Shown in pieces: positions 47,931-58,700 of a DNA stretch of 64,000 bases. The position numbers were made by a program, and so were the translations under genes. This DNA is from Mycocentrospora acerina (taxonomy: Eukaryota; Ascomycota; Dothideomycetes; Pleosporales). A model generated the notes under the pieces. The model saw nothing but the letters and a program-made list of their open reading frames with translations, did not search any database and was not told the DNA's origin. The stretch lies in NCBI GenBank assembly GCA_022701365.1, contig JAKUHH010000216.1:62001-126000 (forward strand). The letters run 5' to 3'. Position 1 is the stretch's first letter; each line of letters starts with the position of its first letter.

Positions 47931-50900
47931 CTACGCATCCACCTTGACCCCCTCCTTACTCTCCTCCTTCTCCTCGTACTTGTCCCAATTCGCCAAGATG
48001 TTGCCAATCTTGGGCGAGTTGGTGAGCTTGTACACATCTTCAAAGTACTCCTTGGTGAGCGCAAACGGCTTGGCCGTCACGTTGGGAATGTACTTGCCCA
48101 CCAGCTTCGACGGGTCAATCGACGTCTTGTGGATCTTCTTGAGCAAGAAGCTGCGGAACGGCTTGACTCCAGAACGCAAGAAAGTGCTGTGGAACGGCAC
48201 GTCGATGCCCTTGAGCGGAATCGTCGCAAACCCACGCTGCAGGTCCAGCGGCTTGGGCTTGGCTTCCGTCTGCTCCGCGCACCCCTTGATAATCTCCACC
48301 AAGTGTGCCTTCACATCCTCCATTGACAGACTCTGCATCAGCGCCTGGATGTCAATCTTCTGTGCCTTGAGGTAGTTGGTCACGTTTGTGAGGCAGTCGA
48401 GCGCCCGGAGGTCACCAGCAGCTACATACTGCATATTGGCAATGTTGTAGTTGACAATCTCCAAGAGCCACCCTGTCGTCTCCGCGATATTCTCCACCAC
48501 GTACTGAAGTGCTTGCTCGTTGAATGTCTTCGAGATCCTGCTAGGGTTGACAGCGCACATGGAGTAGTTGGATCGGCCGTCCGCGTCACGCTCCACAGCC
48601 ACCTGCATGGTTAAGCCACGGTAAAACACAACAGACACCAGACTCTCAATTGGCATGACCTCGGCAAGTGCAGCAAGAGCAGAGTATTCACCGAGAGAGT
48701 GACCGGCAAAGGTGCTGTCGCGCTGGACCAATCCCTTAGAACGCATGTCCTCAAAAGAGGCCTTCTCCATGAGCGTCAAAGCAGGCTGGGTGAATTGCGT
48801 GGCAGACAGCAGCCCGGTCGGGGATCGGTATGTGTACGAAGTCGTGTTCTCGTCGACCTCCTTGAAGATCTTCTCCGACTTGATAGATCCATCGGCACTA
48901 ACAGTCTCAAAGGTCATCGACATGTAGTTCTGACGAATGGCCTTGCCACGAGGACCACCAAAGTGAATGGTGAGCTCCTTGGGGTTGTTCTTGACAATGT
49001 TGGTAATCGCAAAGCCTATTCAACGTTAGTCAATCGTAATTCTTGACGCGTGATCATTCCCAACATACCATAGTTGTCCATGAAGTGCTTGTCAGCGCGG
49101 TCCCAAACTTCCTTGGCCACAGGACTGCTGTTGTACAGCTCCATACCCATACCTTGCTCCTGGGAACCCTGTCCAGTGAAGACATACGATGTCGTAGGTT
49201 GCTCGACTTCGGCTTCACCAATGAGGACCTTGTCCTCGGTCTCCTGGTTGCTAACCTCAATCTTGATGATCTTGCGACCAGAAACCATACCAACGTGCTG
49301 AAGCTTGACATCAAGCATGTCATCAGGAAGAACCATGCCAACAAGACTGGCATGGTAGCTCCTAACACGGCCGACGTTGTTCTCGGCAGCCCAGGTCTCT
49401 ACCAAGCTCCTTACAGCCGCACTAGAGTACATGCCATGCGTAATGGTACCTGGCAGGTTGGCGTAGCTGGCGAAAACGCGAGAAACGTGAATAGGGTTGT
49501 AGTCACCCGACACACGAGCGTAGTTCTCGTTGGAGGCAGGAGCCCTCAGCGTGAGAGGTGTCTTGCCGTGCAACGGGATTGCATTCTCAAAGTGAACCGG
49601 TTGATCCACAATGGACCCGTTACGCTCAAGGTAATCAAGCACTGGGTTTCCATATGAAGTACCAGACTGGTAGTTGACAGATGCGATCTGGATGACTTCC
49701 TTGGTCGGGAGCTCGAGGAGAACCTCACCAATGGTCTCGACTTGAGAGAATGCGGTCTTGTTCTTGTAGCGCACAAACGTCTCAAGCTTGAACATCAGGG
49801 TCTTGTTCAGCAGATCAATTTCCGGCTCCTCAAAGTTGAACCATTCCTTTGATCGCAGGATAGCGACATCCTTGCTTGTGGCAAGGTGAAGTTGCATCGG
49901 CTTCTCAATCCTACGCTGGAACGTGTTCTCGAAGTCGTCATATGCACCGCGGTACAAGAACTGGCTCGTCACCTCCATGACGGCCTCGCCATCTCGAGTG
50001 ATAGTGCCACAGACCTCCACCATTTTTCCAGAGTCTTGGTTGATGACGGCGTTGATTTGGGCAGTAGTGTCCAATACATCTCCCTTCTTCAATGGCTCTG
50101 CTCCGGGAATCATGCGGAACCCGTTAGAGAGATGGACAAGCTTAAGCAAATCGCCATCAATGGCTCGAGGGAAGATGGGCTTGGTGATAGCCTTCCACCC
50201 AACAACGATTGCGAAGTCCATAGGCGCGAAAACTTCTTTGCCAGGCCTGTCAACAAACGCCTCTCCAGCGTTACCAACGGCGTGTACAAAGTCGTTGATG
50301 GCATCACTGGTAACAGTGGCGCGGCCACCGTCAAACCTAGAGGTGACTGAAGCATCGAATGGGCACGCTTCATCACCAAACCAAATCTTGTAGTAAAAGT
50401 CCTTGATTCGGTCGTTGCGGGCTTCCATGACTTCGTGAATGGGAGCATAGCCAGTGTCAGGACGGTAGGTGAAGCGGAAAGGTAAGGCAACGGCCTGCTT
50501 AAGCGCAGTGCGCTCCTCGTACAGATTGAGCACAATCTCATTGTTATCCGATAGGCTGACATCGACAGTCTTGACGTACTTGGCTCCATGGTGAAGCTCT
50601 TTGACTGTGATGGCAGTCTTCGCAGGCTCTTCGGGATGGAGAATCTCAATCATCATGCCAGGCGTAGGGGCAAAGATCCTGGAGGTTGGGTTGGTCTGGA
50701 AACGCTTTCCTTGAACGAAAACGTCGGTGGTGAAAAATGCGTGTCTCCATGAGTACTTGGAACCGGCAAGAAGTTGCTGCCATGCTTGTGTTTCGGGCAT
50801 GGTGGCGTTGGGAGCGGCTGACAGACGGTAAATAACCTTGTTCTCTAGCTCGGAGACAGTCAGACCGTCGGCAACCTCTGCTCCCTCGGCGGCTGCCAAA

Positions 50901-53900
50901 AGCTTGCTGCCAAAGTACTCGATAACGGGTACCTTGGACTCATCGCCGCCGTAAACGTCGCGAAGTAGGTACTCGATATGACCATTGTGAACACCGTCCA
51001 AAATCTCTTTGATGGGCTCATCAACTTTAGTGGAGTACTTGACAGCCATAGGTCCCTGCAGGATACATGTCCTGCCAACGTCTTGGTCGACGACGGCATC
51101 GAGATCCTCGGACTGCCAAAGTGAATCTTTCTTGAAGAAGAACTCGAATGTGTCGTCCAGGACTGGGACGAAGGGAACCGGCTTTTGTCCCCTTCGCTGG
51201 CAGAGTAGTAGGAAGTGCTGCACGTCCTGAGCACTGATCAACTGCTCGCTAGCCTCGGGGAAAGTCTTGAAGACCTTCTCGATGGTTGGGAAAGGATCGT
51301 TGAGTTCCTCATAGCTTTGAATGAGCGACTCACTGCTTGACTTGCTGAAGCGTTCCTCGACTCGTCGAATGAAGTCTCCAGTCAAACGCTTCAAGCTCGC
51401 GTCAATCCAGCGGGTTTGGTGTTTCACGTACATCAGGTCAACCATTCGCTGGACAACCTCGGTGTAGGTCATATCCTCCAGATCAACTGATTCGCCCTTC
51501 TTGTTCTTGCCAAACCAGACCTTCTGGAAGTCCTTGTTGAGCTTTTCGATGATGTACTCGCGCATCTTCTTAAGCTCAGGAACACGCTTGGCCTTGTCGA
51601 GGCTAAAGATTTTCTGGTCCATCTCGTGCCAGAAAATGACACCTCGAGTGGCAAGCTTGTGAATCGGCTCGCCCATCTCTGAGCGAACAGTGATGACACC
51701 ACCGGCTGGACCCTTGTAAGTCTTCTCCCACTCGCTATCCTCAAGACCTGGGGCATCAACAATGGCCTGTTTGGCCATCTTGGAGGTGTGTACTTCCTTG
51801 GCGGTCATTACACGGCTACCAAACAAGCAGCCGTCAAAGGGCATAGGTGGGTAGCCAAACTTGGTTGACCATGTACCGGTGAGGTAAGGGTATGTGTCCT
51901 CCGCGCCACCAAATCCAGATCCCGCCACGAGAATCAAGTTTTCGCACTTGCGCAGGCGGCCGTACATCTGAAGGATGGGCTGATGGAAGTCCTCAAAGGA
52001 ATGGTGACCACCACCGCGGCCTCCAGTCCACTGGAGCAGTACCGGGAAGGTTGGGTTTGCCTTTGCAATGTTAATGGTCGCTTGGATGGCCTCAACCGAA
52101 CCAGGCTTGAAAGCCATGTGCTTGATACCCAGGGTCTCGATGTATTCGTTGGCGACTTCGATAGAAGGTACACCAGCTCCGATCGTCAGACCCTCAATAG
52201 GTACGCCTTCAGCTCTGAGCTTAGCCAGAAGTGGAATTTGCCAGGCCATGGCGCGAGGGTTGACGTAAATCAAGTTGACCGTAATGCCACGACCAGCAGG
52301 GATGGCCTTTTCGACCTTGTTGATGGCAGCAGTCATGGTCTTCTCATTGTAGTAACCGCCACCAGCAAGTTCGATTTCATAACCAGCATTCATTGTGGCA
52401 GCTACAAAGTCCCAGGGGACAGTGCAGGGTGTCATACCGGCGACCATGACGGGAGGAAGTCCGAGCACTCTGCTCATCTTGGTATCGACGTATGTTTCGC
52501 CAGTCGAAGTCTTCACAAGGCATGGGCCATGTTCCTTGACCCAATCGGCAGCATAGGTAACAGCGTGCTCGGAATCGCGGTCAAAGATCTCAGGCTTGTA
52601 ACCAACTTCGGCGTTTTGCCCATCAATAGCTCCTGCGAGGATGATGCGGACACCCGTTCCCTCCTTATTTCGGTGGGTGAGCACACCGAGTCCCGAAATG
52701 CCGCCAGGGCCAAAGTCAAGAATGTGCGTAGCCTTGGGGAAGATTGTGGCTTTTTCCCATTCGACAGAGTCGTTGGTGATCATGCTCACAAGCCTGGGCA
52801 CGACATTGTCGGACTCTTCATCACGGATATCCTGGCCAGTGTGTGTGTCGTACATGGGGATGCCGAGATCACTGGTTGCAATCTTGATGTGCTTGAGATC
52901 ATCTTCGAGCTGCTTGGTGGCCTCTGCAAGATATGGGCTGTGGAAGGGAGCAGTGATGGGGAGAAAGCGGTTGACAAAGCGCACCTTTCGCTCTGTGAAG
53001 GGTATCCTAGTCTGGTCCAAACCAGTAGGAGCCTTGTTCTTCCGCAAGCGAAGGTTCAACCCATAGAGGGAGATGGGAGGACCTGTGACCACAAAGTTGC
53101 GCGCGCTGTTAACAAGAGAGATGGCGATATGCCTATCTTGCGGCAGATGTGAGTTGGTTGCATCGATGTGGTCTTGGACAGCCTTCCTGGAAAGGTCTCG
53201 GATCGAAAGCATAGGTGTCGGTGTACCCTCGCCATTGTCGACAGAGTCCTGCAGCACAGAGGGTGCAAGAGACGTCCGGGGGAAGGCCTGTTGGCTGCGA
53301 GTACCAATCCAAAACAGGATCTCGATTGCCTTCTTGGCAGACTTTTCAAACGTCTCCCAGTTCTTTGCTTCCGCGATGGCAGTTGCTGTAACAACTCCCT
53401 GTGAGTGACCAGTAACACCGGCGAAGCGGCCTCGAACGTAACCTGGGTGGCTACCAAGAACCCTGCAGGTGACGACGTAGTGAGCCAATTGTGTCAAACC
53501 GATCAGAGGCAAGCTGACAGGTGCGGAAACCAGGTAGTCGGTGTCGGGTTGCGATTCGCGGTTGTTGAGCCATCGCATGACGTCCAGACCCTTGGAGTAG
53601 AGCTTCTCTGCGCGTGGGTCCCGCGACAGAGTCAACAGGTGCTGTGCCTCGGCCGCAATGAAGTCTTCGACAAAGGAGCCGTATGTGTTGTAAATCTCGC
53701 GGAGTTCATCAAAGTACTCCTCAATGTTGCCCTGGCCGCCCAGAACGGCATATATGAAGGCGTTCTCGTCGGCGGCTTCGCGAAGCAGCGCAGACTCGTG
53801 GTGCTTGATGGGCCTCTCGACTGCGGCGCGGGCAGCGTAGTATGACCTTACTGTCACCAGCTTCTTCTCGGTGATGCCTGGCAGTGTGGCGGCCAGGGCA

Positions 53901-54247
53901 TGCACCTCGTTGCCCCGGAGGAAGGCGCGCTCAAACTCTGTCAGGACGAGCTTGAGCACTTCCTCGAACGAGTCGGGATCCTCGCCCTCCTCTACCTCCT
54001 TGGCAATGAAGCCGAGGTATCGTGCGACCAGCTCCTCGACTGACGATGGCTCGTCATCTTGGGCAAGTTCGTCTGTGGGCTCGGGGAGTGTGGCTTTGAA
54101 CGTGTCCCTCAATTGCTGGGCGTTGAAGTGGAGGGCGGTGGGGATAAGGAGCGTGTACTCGAGCGAGCCGTGGGTGAGGATGAGCGGGCGTAAATTTGCG
54201 GCAGAGCGCGGCGTCGAGATGCCCGTCTGCTGACCTGATCCGTACAT
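47931..54247 (-). CDS. FAS1: Fatty acid synthase subunit beta
   Basis: Beta chain of the cytosolic alpha6-beta6 fungal fatty acid synthase. Exons are 54247..49069 and 49015..47931 (53-bp intron), giving 2,087 residues, the normal length. Domains in order: acetyltransferase with the GHSQG nucleophile elbow (Ser282); enoyl reductase, with [15 protein letters not shown] and [20 protein letters not shown] motifs in the middle; dehydratase hot-dog folds, including [11 protein letters not shown]; and malonyl/palmitoyl transferase with GHSLGEY (Ser1833), coded partly in the second exon. ATG 54247 begins MYGSGQQTG; a longer open frame upstream is in the leader and is Pro/Ser-rich without similarity, so I set it aside. 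The divergent alpha gene lies 1.5 kb away, which suits co-regulation of equimolar subunits. Confidence 0.97.
49016..49068 (-). other. FAS1 intron (53 bp)
   Basis: GTATGT donor, GACTAACG branch point, AATAG acceptor. It splits a glycine codon in the malonyl/palmitoyl transferase domain; splicing restores [11 protein letters not shown]. Confidence 0.9.
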
Positions 54248-54734
54248 TGTGGAGGAAGGGGCGCCTGGCGATGGTGTGAGTTGGTGGGTGGTGGTGTTTG
54301 GAATTGAGAAGAGGGGCGCTGGAGCGATGCGGAGAAGAGCTCGGGGAAGCCCAAAATGAGAGGGAGGGCAGGGCAGGGCACCTTGCTCAAGGGGAAACAG
54401 GAAAGCCAGAAACAGCAACGAGAAGAGTGCTGCCTACCTCAATGGACAGAGTTGCAAATTGGATTACAAATGTAAAAAGAACGGCGGACAAAAGAGTGCG
54501 TCTGAACAAGGTGAGCTGTGAATAGGGTTGCTTTTGCAGGGAAGGTGCGGTGGGCGTGGTGGCAGGCGCGCTCGAGCGCAGAGGGCTGTCATGACACATC
54601 GTCGCAAGACGCTCGCAAGAGTAACTAGAAGCGTACCTATGGGACTACGCAGGGAGAAGCTAATCTGCCTGGAGGTGCTCGGGACTTGATTTGTACTGCG
54701 GTGCTCGCAGCTCCCGTGCTCCGTGTAGAGTGCA

Positions 54735-54808
54735 CTGTGCGGTGCTGTGCTGTGCTGTGCTGTGCGATGCGGTGCTGTGCTGCAATGTACTGTGCGCTGC
54801 TGTGCTGC
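54735..54808 (+). repeat. TGTGC/TGCTG pentamer repeat in FAS promoter
   Basis: Roughly a dozen imperfect copies of a 5-bp TGTGC-type unit. The array lies about 490-560 bp from the FAS1 start and just under 1 kb from the FAS2 start. Confidence 0.8.
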
Positions 54809-55186
54809 AACGTACTGGCGGAGACGGCGTGTGGACGGCAGCAGGCAACGAGGGGATATATTCTGGGCTGCAAACAGGCACGCTGCAATTGGCGCGGAGG
54901 AGCAATGGGAAGACTCGGGATGTGCGCAATGGCGTGGTTATTATCGCCGGCTACTGCAATGTTTTTTGCAGACTGGAGCTCTCAGGGCTGGCTAGCGGCG
55001 ACAGGGGTGCTGGAGATGTTGGGGAGGGCATCCAGCTCAACACTGCCCAGCAGCGGGGTGGACGTGTACACGCGATATGCAGCGCCGCTGTGAGTCGACT
55101 GCCTCGCCGATAACGTTGAGGTCTGACCCGCCCGCGCTGCTGTTGAGCAGCATGGTGCCGGGTGGTTCGCGCAGGCTGCAGCAATT

Positions 55187-55219
55187 GAGGGCTCGCGAGG
55201 GCTCGCGAGGGCTCGCAAG
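55187..55219 (+). repeat. GAGGGCTCGC decamer, three copies
   Basis: Three head-to-tail copies of GAGGGCTCGC about 540-570 bp upstream of FAS2. Overlapping CTCGCGAG palindromes are formed at each junction, which could act as paired protein-binding sites. Confidence 0.75.
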
Positions 55220-55569
55220 TCCCACCGGATTGGTCTCTACAAGTCGTCGGACGCCCTCGCAAGCTGCTCCACGCGCAAATGTTGTTGAACCCACCCGGGG
55301 CCCGAGCATCAACAAGCTGCCGCGCAGGGGTGCGGCAATGTTTTTTAGGCCCTTGCCGCTCCTCAACGCCTCCAGCAGCGCGACACCGCCTCGACCCCTC
55401 ATCCCTTGGAGCGAGTGATAAACAGTCAATGCGTTGGTGCCGTGTCCCTCGAATTCCCGCCCATCTGTCCCTGCCCTGACTTGTCGAGAGACTCTGCTGC
55501 TTGCCGGGGAAATCTTCATCTATCCCCGAACCCTCACGTCACGCAGCCACGCCCACCCACTGCTACCTA

Positions 55570-55609
55570 CCCTCCTGCCCTCCTGCCCTCCTGCCCACCT
55601 GCCCACCTC
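55570..55609 (+). repeat. CCTCCTGCC pyrimidine repeat near FAS2 leader
   Basis: About four to five imperfect copies of a 9-bp pyrimidine-rich unit, 150-190 bp upstream of the FAS2 start, a typical position for a core-promoter CT-rich element. Confidence 0.65.
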
Positions 55610-55759
55610 CCTAATAGCGGCACCTCGTCCCTTGCCCGACCTGCCACTTGCTTCTCCCCACACCAAAGATACCCTCTTCTTGTTTTGCACTAGAGATACC
55701 CATTGAGCTCCATTGAGCCTCAACTCACGCTCTCTTACTGCCGCCCGCACACCCCCACC

Positions 55760-58700
55760 ATGCGTCCCGAGGTCGAGCAGGAGCTCGCGCACACGCTGCT
55801 CGTCGAGCTGCTTGCATACCAGTTTGCCTCGCCCGTGAGGTGGATTGAGACGCAGGATGTCGTGCTCGGCGAGAAGACCACAGAGCGCATCGTCGAAATC
55901 GGGCCCGCAGACACGCTCGGCGTCATGGCCAAGCGGACACTGGCCTCCAAGTACGAAGCACACGACGCCGCCCTCTCGGTGCAACGGCAAATCCTGTGCT
56001 ACAACAAGGACGCAAAGGACATTTACTACGACGTAGACCCTGTCGAGGAGGAGCCAGAGCCCGCTGCAGGCGCCCCAGCTGCGTCCTCTTCCACTCCCGC
56101 CGCCGCCGCCGCCGCTGCAGCACCACTCGCTGCAGCCCCCCCGCCTGGCGCTGGCCCGGCAGCACAGGTGCCAGATGTGCCAGTCACAGCAACCGACATC
56201 TTGCGGGCGTTGGTGGCACAGAAGCTGAAGAAGCCACTCTTGGACATTCCCCTGGCAAAGGCCATCAAGGACTTGGTCGGAGGTGCGTCAATTGGATACG
56301 GCTCGCGAGTGTTCGTAGGCTAACATGCGTCCAGGCAAATCCACACTACAAAACGAGATTCTCGGAGACTTGGGCAAGGAGTTTGGCTCCACCCCCGAGA
56401 AGCCCGAGGACACACCCCTCGACGAGCTGGGTGCTTCGATGCAGGCTACCTTCAATGGTCAGCTTGGAAAGCAGTCTTCGTCTCTCATTGCCCGCATGGT
56501 GTCGTCCAAGATGCCAGGTGGCTTCAACATCACTGCAGTGCGGAAACATCTCGAGACTCGATGGGGCCTTGCTCAGGGACGCCAAGACGGCCTCCTGTTG
56601 CTTGCCATCACCAACGAGCCTGCCGCACGTCTGGGCTCAGAGGCCGACGGAAAGGCCTTCTTGGACGAGCAGGCAAACAAATATGCTGCCATCACCGGAG
56701 TGAACCTGTCTGCTCCTGTGGCAGCAGGCGGCGACGCGGGTGCTGGTGGCGGCATGATGATGGACCCAGCTGCCATCGATGCGCTCACCAAAGACCAGCG
56801 CCAACTCTTCAAACAGCAACTCGAGCTGTTTGCCAGGTACCTGAAGATCGACCTGCGCGCTGGCGACAAGTCTTTCGTCGACTCGCAAAAGGCGCAGTCT
56901 GCGCTTCAAGCCCAGCTGGATCTGTGGACTACCGAACACGGCGAATTCTACGCGTCTGGAATTGAGCCTCAATTCACCCCGCTCAAGGCACGAGTCTACG
57001 ATTCGTCGTGGAATTGGGCACGTCAGGACGCCCTTACCATGTACTACGACATCATCTTTGGCAAGCTCAAGGCTGTGGACCGTGAGATTGTGAGCCGTTG
57101 CATCGCCATCATGAACCGCTCAAACCCCCTCCTCCTCGACTTCATGCAGTACCACATGGACCACTGCCCCACCGAACGCGGCGAGACATACGAGCTCGCC
57201 AAAGAGCTCGGACAGCAGCTCATTGATAACTGCAAGGATGTTCTCAACGAGGCCCCTGTCTACAAGGATGTCGCCGTACCTACTGCGCCACATCTTGAGA
57301 TTGATGCCAAGGGAAACATGAACTACGAAGAGGCCCCCAGAGCGAGTGTTCGCAAGCTGGAGCACTACGTACGTGAGATGGCTGAAGGAGGAAAACTTTC
57401 TGAATACGGCAACCGCACCAAGGTTCAGAATGATCTCCAGCGCATCTACAAGCTCATCAAGCAGCAGCACAAGCTCTCCAAATCATCACAACTACAGATC
57501 AAGAGCCTGTACAGCAACGTGATTCGATCTTTGTCCATGAATGAAGGCCAGATCATGCCAAGTGAGAATGGCAAGACTACAAATGGCAAGAAGGGACGTA
57601 ACGGCCGTACTGCCCCAATCAAGCAAGGCAAGGTTGAGACTATTCCCTTCCTTCATTTGAAGAGGAAAGACGACCACGGCTGGGAATACAGCAAGAAACT
57701 GACGGGCGTCTACCTCGACTGTCTCGAGAACGCTGCCAAGTCTGGTGTCACTTTCCAGGGAAAGCATGCTCTTATGACTGGTGCTGGTGCCGGCTCCATT
57801 GGTGCTCAGGTCCTCCAAGGTCTGATCAGTGGAGGCGCCAAGGTCGTAGTCACTACCTCCAGGTTCTCTCGCGAGGTCACCGAGTACTATCAATCCATGT
57901 ACACACGTTACGGTGCTCGTGGCTCTCAGCTCATTGTTGTACCTTTCAACCAAGGTAGCAACCAGGATGTTGAGGCTTTGGTTGAATACATCTTCGACAC
58001 AAAGAAGGGCTTAGGGTGGGATCTTGACCTCGTCATTCCATTCGCTGCCATTCCGGAGAACGGTCGCGAGATTGATAGCATCGACTCCAAGTCTGAACTC
58101 GCCCATCGTATCATGTTGACCAACCTTCTCCGAATGCTGGGTGCCATCAAGAAGCACAAGCAGACTCATGGCTACGAAACACGTCCAGCTCAGGTCATCC
58201 TACCTTTGTCTCCCAACCACGGCACTTTCGGTAACGATGGCTTGTACTCCGAGTCAAAGATGTCTCTTGAGACACTATTCTCAAGATGGCACTCGGAGAG
58301 CTGGGGTAACTACCTCACAATCTGCGGAGCCGTCATTGGCTGGACTCGTGGCACAGGTCTCATGGGCGCCAACAATGTTGTCGCTGAAGGTATTGAGAAG
58401 TATGGTGTGCGCACTTTCTCCCAACAAGAGATGGCCTTCAACTTGCTCGGACTTATGGCTCCAGCAATCGTCAACCTTTGCCAGATTGAGCCTGTGTGGG
58501 CCGATTTGAACGGTGGCTTCCAATACATTCCTAACCTCAAGGACCTTATGACCGACCTTCGCAAGGAACTCACGGATACAAGTGATGTTCGTAGGGCTGT
58601 CATCAAGGAGAACGCGATTGAAAACAAGATTATCAATGGTGAGGCAAGCGAGGCTTTGTACCAAAAGGCCAAGATCGAGCCACGAGCCAATATGAAATTC

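Larger units (their letters stand above)
54248..55759. promoter_or_regulatory. Divergent FAS1/FAS2 promoter
   Basis: A 1.5 kb bidirectional region between the two fatty acid synthase start codons. It contains three distinct short tandem arrays, a TGTGC pentamer run, a GAGGGCTCGC decamer triplet and a CCTCCTGCC run, listed separately. I did not find a perfect CCTCGG (FarA/FarB) box by reading. No supported gene lies inside. Confidence 0.75.

Noticed and set aside
51983..53152. Long plus-strand open frame (389 codons) opposite FAS1
   Set aside because: It lies fully antisense to conserved synthase domains and reflects their codon bias; no domain is seen.
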